60,589 nt of DNA, from the IMG/VR virus record IMGVR_UViG_3300008120_000040, positions 1 through 60,589 of that record, one strand, 5' to 3'. This document shows, piece by piece, positions 56,927 to 60,589 of this stretch (its first letter is position 1; each line of letters opens with the position of its first letter). The stretch is from a virus. The notes under the pieces were generated by a model. The model saw nothing but the letters and a program-made list of their open reading frames with translations, had not been told where the DNA came from and searched no databases. A program made the position numbers and the translations under genes.

Positions 56927-58183
56927 AAGATTAAATTTCGTACCTACTAATAGGCCAATCATGTGGATAGGGTACATGTATTTTACGTTAGTACTAAGCC
57001 TAAACTTCTTAGATATGGCTATATCAAATGATGAGCCTACAATATAAGTCAATTCACTCGTAGCTGTAAGGTCTTTTGATTTACTAGAATAAGACAATGG
57101 ACTAGACATAATAAATACTTCTGGGGTTATTCCTAGTCTTTTGCTGTATGCAATAGGCTTCATACCAAACAGCACTATAGAAGATGCCCAAAACTGCTGC
57201 TTGCTTGCCTCAAATGGGATAGATGTATTAATTATATTTAAAGCATACCCATAGATATACGATTTATGCGACATCACATATGAATTTCCTATAATATGTA
57301 GTAAATCTCCTGCATTATAAGCTAGTGTATATGACATTGTAGAAATACCACATAATTTACCATCCTGTATGTTCATTTTAGAATACCTAGTAGATAGAGC
57401 AAACTGCCTTAAATTTGAAAAGATTGTAAGCGTTGAGCCATAAGATACGTCTCCTGCCATAGATGCCCTAGAAACGCCTAAATTTGCCATTAAATTGAAC
57501 TCACCTTGAATCTGTTGAACCGCACTCATATCAGACGAAAAAATCAATGGCGTTTGGCCTGCTTTTGCGGAAGACTTTTTCTTTTCTTCCTTCTTTTCTT
57601 CTTTTTTCTCTTCCTTTTTCTCCTCGGATTTTTCTTCACTCTTGCTTTCAGATTTGCTTTCAGAAGACTCAGAACTGCTTTCGCTAGAAGATGAGCTACT
57701 CTCGCTACTTGATGAAGACTCACTAGAGCTACTCTGACTACTTGATGAACTAGATGAAGATGACGCTGCTGGAGCAGGTGGAGGTGGTGCGCTTGCTGCC
57801 GCAGATGACGCTGCAGATGATGCCGCTGAACTTGCTGCCGTTGAGGCTGCTGAACTAGCTGCCGCTGCTACGGTATTAGATACTGTTTGTTGTGTTAATT
57901 GCTGTGTTAATTGAGCAACAGGGCATGGCGCTGAATACTCTGCATATACTTGATTTACCCAAATCATTAAAGCTCCTGACCTTACATCTTGAGCTGTTAT
58001 GTACCTAGACTTACCCATAAAGGTAAGTGTAGTGCCTTGTAGTGGAACTATAAATATAGTTACCTTCTTACTACATGGGTCTATGAAAGTGCTCGTAAGT
58101 ATTTGCCCATTAACATTCGTCCATGAAAATGCTAAAAGTGTACATAATAACGTACAGAAAAGTGTTTTATTTAGGGAATACAT
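56924..58183 (-). CDS. Exported Ser-rich protein with beta-rich C-terminus, partner of CsgG-like protein (419 aa)
   Basis: Start set at 58183 (MYSLNKTLFCTLLCTLLAFS), which gives a signal peptide ending NVNG-Q; a frame 13 codons longer lies deeper in the preceding gene. Residues about 28-95 form a small Cys-containing domain. Residues 104-207 are low complexity: Ala/Ser, PPPP, poly-Ser, then Ser/Glu/Lys and KKEE repeats. Residues about 208-419 are beta-rich (FNLMANLGVSRASMAGDVSY ... MYPIHMIGLLVGTKFNL), like an outer-membrane barrel, ending in Leu. It overlaps the CsgG-like gene by 17 bases, so the two are probably made together. Confidence 0.7.
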   Translation of the reverse strand: MYSLNKTLFCTLLCTLLAFSWTNVNGQILTSTFIDPCSKKVTIFIVPLQGTTLTFMGKSRYITAQDVRSGALMIWVNQVYAEYSAPCPVAQLTQQLTQQTVSNTVAAAASSAASTAASSAASSAASSAAASAPPPPAPAASSSSSSSSSQSSSSESSSSSESSSSSSESSSESSESKSESKSEEKSEEKKEEKKEEKKEEKKKSSAKAGQTPLIFSSDMSAVQQIQGEFNLMANLGVSRASMAGDVSYGSTLTIFSNLRQFALSTRYSKMNIQDGKLCGISTMSYTLAYNAGDLLHIIGNSYVMSHKSYIYGYALNIINTSIPFEASKQQFWASSIVLFGMKPIAYSKRLGITPEVFIMSSPLSYSSKSKDLTATSELTYIVGSSFDIAISKKFRLSTNVKYMYPIHMIGLLVGTKFNL

Positions 58184-58877
58184 TTTTTTTAACCATTCTT
58201 GATAGGATGCGAGCACACGCAATGTCTAGTGCTTTCTTTGTGGCTGTTCCTATGGTTGATTGGTTAAACTTAACTTCTGATAAATTCTCATCATTAAGTA
58301 AGCTTGCTTCACGTGTAGTCTTTGCTTCTCCAAGACCAGACGCTGCTATAATTTCTCCTGTCTCTGCATTCGTAAATCGTACTTGTAATCCTATTCTTGT
58401 TACAACAGTTTCTTTAATACCATCCTTTACTCTAATCTCTTCGTCTTCTGAAATAGAATAATCGTAGCACTCAATCTCTACGAAGTAATGGGCTAGTCTA
58501 ATCTTTCCTCTTCCGTCCAGCTTATCTTGAGAAATTCCTGCTTGTGAGGCTTGGAATTGCTTGACCATTCTGTTTTTAATTTCCGTCTTGTCCTCTGTAA
58601 AGGTAAAACGATTGAGGTTTTCAAGGTACTCAAGGGTGATGTTTGCAACACCCAAACCGACACGCTTTTCTTTAAGCTCTGGATACTGTTCATACATTTC
58701 ATCTGATATTCCGCATTTTAAGATTTGAATTGGTATAGTCGGGCCATCATAATCCATGTATTGACTGATGTCAATTTTAGTCTCAAAGCTAGCCTTGAAG
58801 TTCTCTGTCTTAGTCGTAGCAACTTGTGCACTAGCTGTAACAGAAAGTAATAACAATGTAATTACGTATAGTCTCAT
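58167..58877 (-). CDS. CsgG-like curli-secretion family protein (236 aa)
   Basis: 236 residues. Signal peptide MRLYVITLLLLSVTASAQ (cleavage after ASA, no lipobox Cys, unlike E. coli CsgG). The CsgG pattern runs through ILKCGISDEMYE, LGVANITLEYLENLNRF, KIRLAHYFVEIECYDYSISE and VVTRIGLQVRFTNAETGEII, then SGLGEAKT and IGTATKKALDIACARILSRM. CsgG forms an outer-membrane secretion pore in curli systems. Phage copies have been noted in other marine phages. Here it is followed by an exported Ser-rich protein. Lysis help, surface change or export of the partner are possible roles. Confidence 0.75.
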   Translation of the reverse strand: MRLYVITLLLLSVTASAQVATTKTENFKASFETKIDISQYMDYDGPTIPIQILKCGISDEMYEQYPELKEKRVGLGVANITLEYLENLNRFTFTEDKTEIKNRMVKQFQASQAGISQDKLDGRGKIRLAHYFVEIECYDYSISEDEEIRVKDGIKETVVTRIGLQVRFTNAETGEIIAASGLGEAKTTREASLLNDENLSEVKFNQSTIGTATKKALDIACARILSRMVKKNVFPK

Positions 58878-59441
58878 TTATTTATCTTTTAGTAAACCAC
58901 AATTCTGGCACTCTAATTCTCCGTCTCCGTCAGAATCTCCCCAAACATGCTCACATTGTCTGTGTGATTGGTATTCAAATTCTAACTTCTCCATCTCTTG
59001 CTCATGCTCTTGTTGGTCTCTCTTAAGCTCAAAGTTTTGTCTGTTCTCTGTAACAGCTAAATCTCTAGCAGCCTCAGCACCTTTGATAAACGCATCAGGA
59101 ATAATCGGTGTTGGAACTTTGTTTGTTTCCTTCATGTCATTAGTATGAGATAGCGTTACACCATCTTCTTCATCCATTTTCTGTACTAACATCTTATCCT
59201 TGTCTGCATCAGAATAGTAGTAGTCTATAATCTTACCATAGCTACCTATAAATGCACCTAGTAATAATAATAACAGCTCCTTCCACTCAGCACCCATTGC
59301 TGTACCTGTAGCGATTGCTGCAAATATTCCTAATAAGATTAATACAAATAGTCCTAATACGATGGCTGTTACATACCATCTTTTCTCCATTAAACTAGTT
59401 AAAAGGTCTTTAAAACCTGATTGCTGTTGAGGCTTGTCCAT
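58878..59441 (-). CDS. Two-segment membrane protein with zinc-ribbon-like end (187 aa)
   Basis: 187 residues. Two hydrophobic segments (about 22-44, YVTAIVLGLFVLILLGIFAA; 54-70, KELLLLLLGAFIGSYGKII). A cytoplasmic coiled coil (FELKRDQQEHEQEMEKLEFE) follows, then a Cys4-like cluster (CEHVW ... ELECQNCG). Similar membrane proteins with a C-terminal zinc ribbon occur near lysis genes of other phages. A holin-like role is possible. Confidence 0.68.
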   Translation of the reverse strand: MDKPQQQSGFKDLLTSLMEKRWYVTAIVLGLFVLILLGIFAAIATGTAMGAEWKELLLLLLGAFIGSYGKIIDYYYSDADKDKMLVQKMDEEDGVTLSHTNDMKETNKVPTPIIPDAFIKGAEAARDLAVTENRQNFELKRDQQEHEQEMEKLEFEYQSHRQCEHVWGDSDGDGELECQNCGLLKDK

Positions 59442-59542
59442 ACGTTATAAATTGTTTCTTGATTACTATTGATTAATTGAGCTGTTTTCTTGCCTGAACG
59501 TATGCTACGTTTTGCTCTAGGCTTTTTTGCTTTATTTGCCAT
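59399..59542 (-). CDS. Small basic protein (47 aa)
   Basis: 47 residues. Its ATG overlaps the upstream stop as TAATG, and its end overlaps the next gene by 43 bases. The N-terminus is very basic (MANKAKKPRAKRSIRSGKKT), then polar. The tight TAATG coupling supports translation. The function is unknown. Confidence 0.55.
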   Translation of the reverse strand: MANKAKKPRAKRSIRSGKKTAQLINSNQETIYNVWTSLNSNQVLKTF

Positions 59543-59847
59543 TACCAAGCTGCTGGTTTTTCTTTGAACTCATCCGCTTCTTTTTTAGGCTTAGCTGGTT
59601 GAGGTTTTGCTGCTACTTCTTTCTCTTTTATAATTACAGTTTTACCACCACCTGCTGCTTGTTGTTGCGTTTGGTTGTTTTGGATATTAATTACTGGAGC
59701 TGCTTGTTGAACAGGTGCTTCTTTTTCATCACCTCCTGTTAACTTAGTAGTTACCCAACCGCCAACACCTAAAGTTATTGTGCTAACGAATCCTATGATA
59801 ACATTTTTCATAGAACTACCAGTTGATTGTTCTTGTTCTTCTGCCAT
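59542..59847 (-). CDS. Membrane-anchored protein with disordered tail (101 aa)
   Basis: 101 residues. One hydrophobic segment (about 14-32, NVIIGFVSTITLGVGGWVTT) followed by Gln/Asn-rich and Lys/Pro-rich tail (APVINIQNNQTQQQAAGGGK, then AAKPQPAKPKKEADEFKEKP). It begins the post-fibre membrane cluster, 135 bases after the S74 fibre. The role is unknown. Confidence 0.65.
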   Translation of the reverse strand: MAEEQEQSTGSSMKNVIIGFVSTITLGVGGWVTTKLTGGDEKEAPVQQAAPVINIQNNQTQQQAAGGGKTVIIKEKEVAAKPQPAKPKKEADEFKEKPAAW

Positions 59848-59982
59848 AATTATTTGTTTTATTTATTCTCTAATGCGTTTACTTTTTGTCTAATTGATTA
59901 ATGTACCAGTATTTCATTTTATTTATTTTTAATGCTTTGAATAAATAGGTCAAAAATTAAATGAGGGATTTCTCTATACATA

Positions 59983-60589
59983 TTATTTATTTTCTAATTG
60001 TTTAATTCTTGATTCTAATTCTTGTATTGATTTTACTAAAGCTGCCATTACTGCTCTATCATTAAATCCATATAATCCATCAAATCCTTTAGGTGCAGCA
60101 CTTGGTATAATAGGATTGACTTCATCAGCAAAAAATCCTATTTCGGTAACGGCTTCTTCTTTTCTTATTTCAATATCCTTTAACCACTTATAGGCTCTTG
60201 GTTGTAATTGTAAAATTTCAGCAAGTCCTTGTATTTTATATTCTTTGTCTTCTTGTTTTAAACTTGAATCAGATGATTTAATTAATGTTCCATTATTATC
60301 TGCTTGAACTGTTACTGTTCCACTACCACCTAAATTTGATATAATTACTTTCTTGCTTGAATTAGTAACATTAATTGCATTTTGACTACCTGCACCACCT
60401 ATTGTAATTGCATCATTACCAGCATCCATATTCAATAAAATACCTCTTCCGCTAAATCCTGAATAAGTTTCTATATTTATACAATCTGTTGAACTTGAAG
60501 TAGTGCGACTAAATAACAATTGTCCACTACTCGTTAATCTCATTCGTTCGGAATTGCCTGTTCTTATACTAAAATCACTTGCACTTGTT
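59983..60589 (-). CDS. Tail fibre with S74 chaperone domain, C-terminal part
   Basis: The frame enters from the join (bases 60553-60589 repeat 1-37) and ends at 59983. Residues of the last 110 codons form a peptidase S74 / endosialidase-chaperone domain: LKQEDKEYKIQGLAEILQLQ, PRAYKWLKDIEI, TEIGFFADEVNPIIPSAAPK and the helix VMAALVKSIQELESRIKQLE. This domain folds the trimeric fibre and then usually cleaves itself off at a conserved Ser; the short SSLKQ stretch is the likely site. The gene's first 315 codons are at 945-1. Confidence 0.9.
   Translation of the reverse strand, partial: TSASDFSIRTGNSERMRLTSSGQLLFSRTTSSSTDCINIETYSGFSGRGILLNMDAGNDAITIGGAGSQNAINVTNSSKKVIISNLGGSGTVTVQADNNGTLIKSSDSSLKQEDKEYKIQGLAEILQLQPRAYKWLKDIEIRKEEAVTEIGFFADEVNPIIPSAAPKGFDGLYGFNDRAVMAALVKSIQELESRIKQLENK
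60553..60589. repeat. 37-bp copy of the window start (assembly overlap of a circular genome)
   Basis: Bases 60553-60589 are identical to bases 1-37. The fibre reading frame runs through the join without a break, so the window is one genome cut open in a gene rather than a linear genome with short terminal repeats. Confidence 0.92.

Noticed and set aside
59848-59982. Short minus-strand ORFs and an IRQKVNALENK-like end resembling an S74 tail remnant
   Set aside because: Only 12-20 codons, interrupted by stops; too little to call a pseudogene.
60553-60589. Short direct terminal repeats of a linear phage genome
   Set aside because: The repeat lies inside the fibre gene, whose frame is continuous across the join, so an assembly overlap of a circular map is simpler.
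1-60589. CRISPR array, insertion sequence, integrase, reverse transcriptase/diversity-generating element
   Set aside because: None of the expected repeats or protein motifs was seen on either strand.

Overview
This window looks like one complete, circularly closed genome of a lytic podovirus-like phage of Bacteroidota. The last 37 bases (60553-60589) repeat bases 1-37, and one tail-fibre gene reads through the join, so the unit genome is 60552 bp. A Bacteroidota host is suggested by the repeated TAnnTTTG -7 promoter boxes upstream of genes, A/T-rich leaders with few Shine-Dalgarno sequences, signal peptides ending in ASA-Q or NG-Q, SprB-like repeats in a tail protein, and structural proteins that recall crAss-like podoviruses. 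I see no integrase, phage DNA polymerase or phage RNA polymerase.

The minus strand carries the late genes, from about 37.1 kb down to 1 and on through the join to 54.6 kb. In transcription order: a RepL-like winged-helix protein, a zinc-peptidase-like protein, small basic proteins, a GroES-like protein, a putative small terminase, large terminase (30675-32702), portal, acidic scaffold-like protein and major capsid protein. Then come crAss-like connector/ring proteins, a Cys-rich SprB-like adhesin (19205-22411), a tail hub protein, three internal/ejection proteins including a 2482-residue polyvalent protein (6389-13837), and tail fibres. After the join follow a peptidase-S74 fibre end, membrane proteins, a CsgG-like secretion protein with a Ser-rich partner, a possible spanin, holin, GH19 endolysin and an Rz-like protein. 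TAnnTTTG boxes at many gene starts plus two terminators suggest several separately promoted late units.

The region 37120-38465 is a 1.35 kb non-coding control region between the divergent arms. It has iteron-like repeats, three CTAGG...CCTAG inverted pairs, a 51-bp perfectly alternating purine-pyrimidine tract and a long structured leader.

The plus strand (38466-54109) carries early/replication genes: about 30 small proteins, a DUF932 protein, two DnaA-domain-IV-like proteins, a DUF5522-like protein, a DUF1599-like protein, an Erf annealing protein with a RecE-like exonuclease, two further PD-(D/E)XK-like nucleases, a primase-helicase and a metallophosphoesterase, then an unusual tRNA. Replication probably combines the phage primase-helicase and origin proteins with the host polymerase.

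The most striking finding is a pair of complete hammerhead ribozymes on the plus strand: type III at 38392-38446 and type I at 38955-39010. They flank the first two early genes and, if active, would cut out a 607-nt RNA carrying both. A second candidate is a promoter-terminator RNA (46490-46599) whose two hairpin loops are perfectly complementary over 7 nt.
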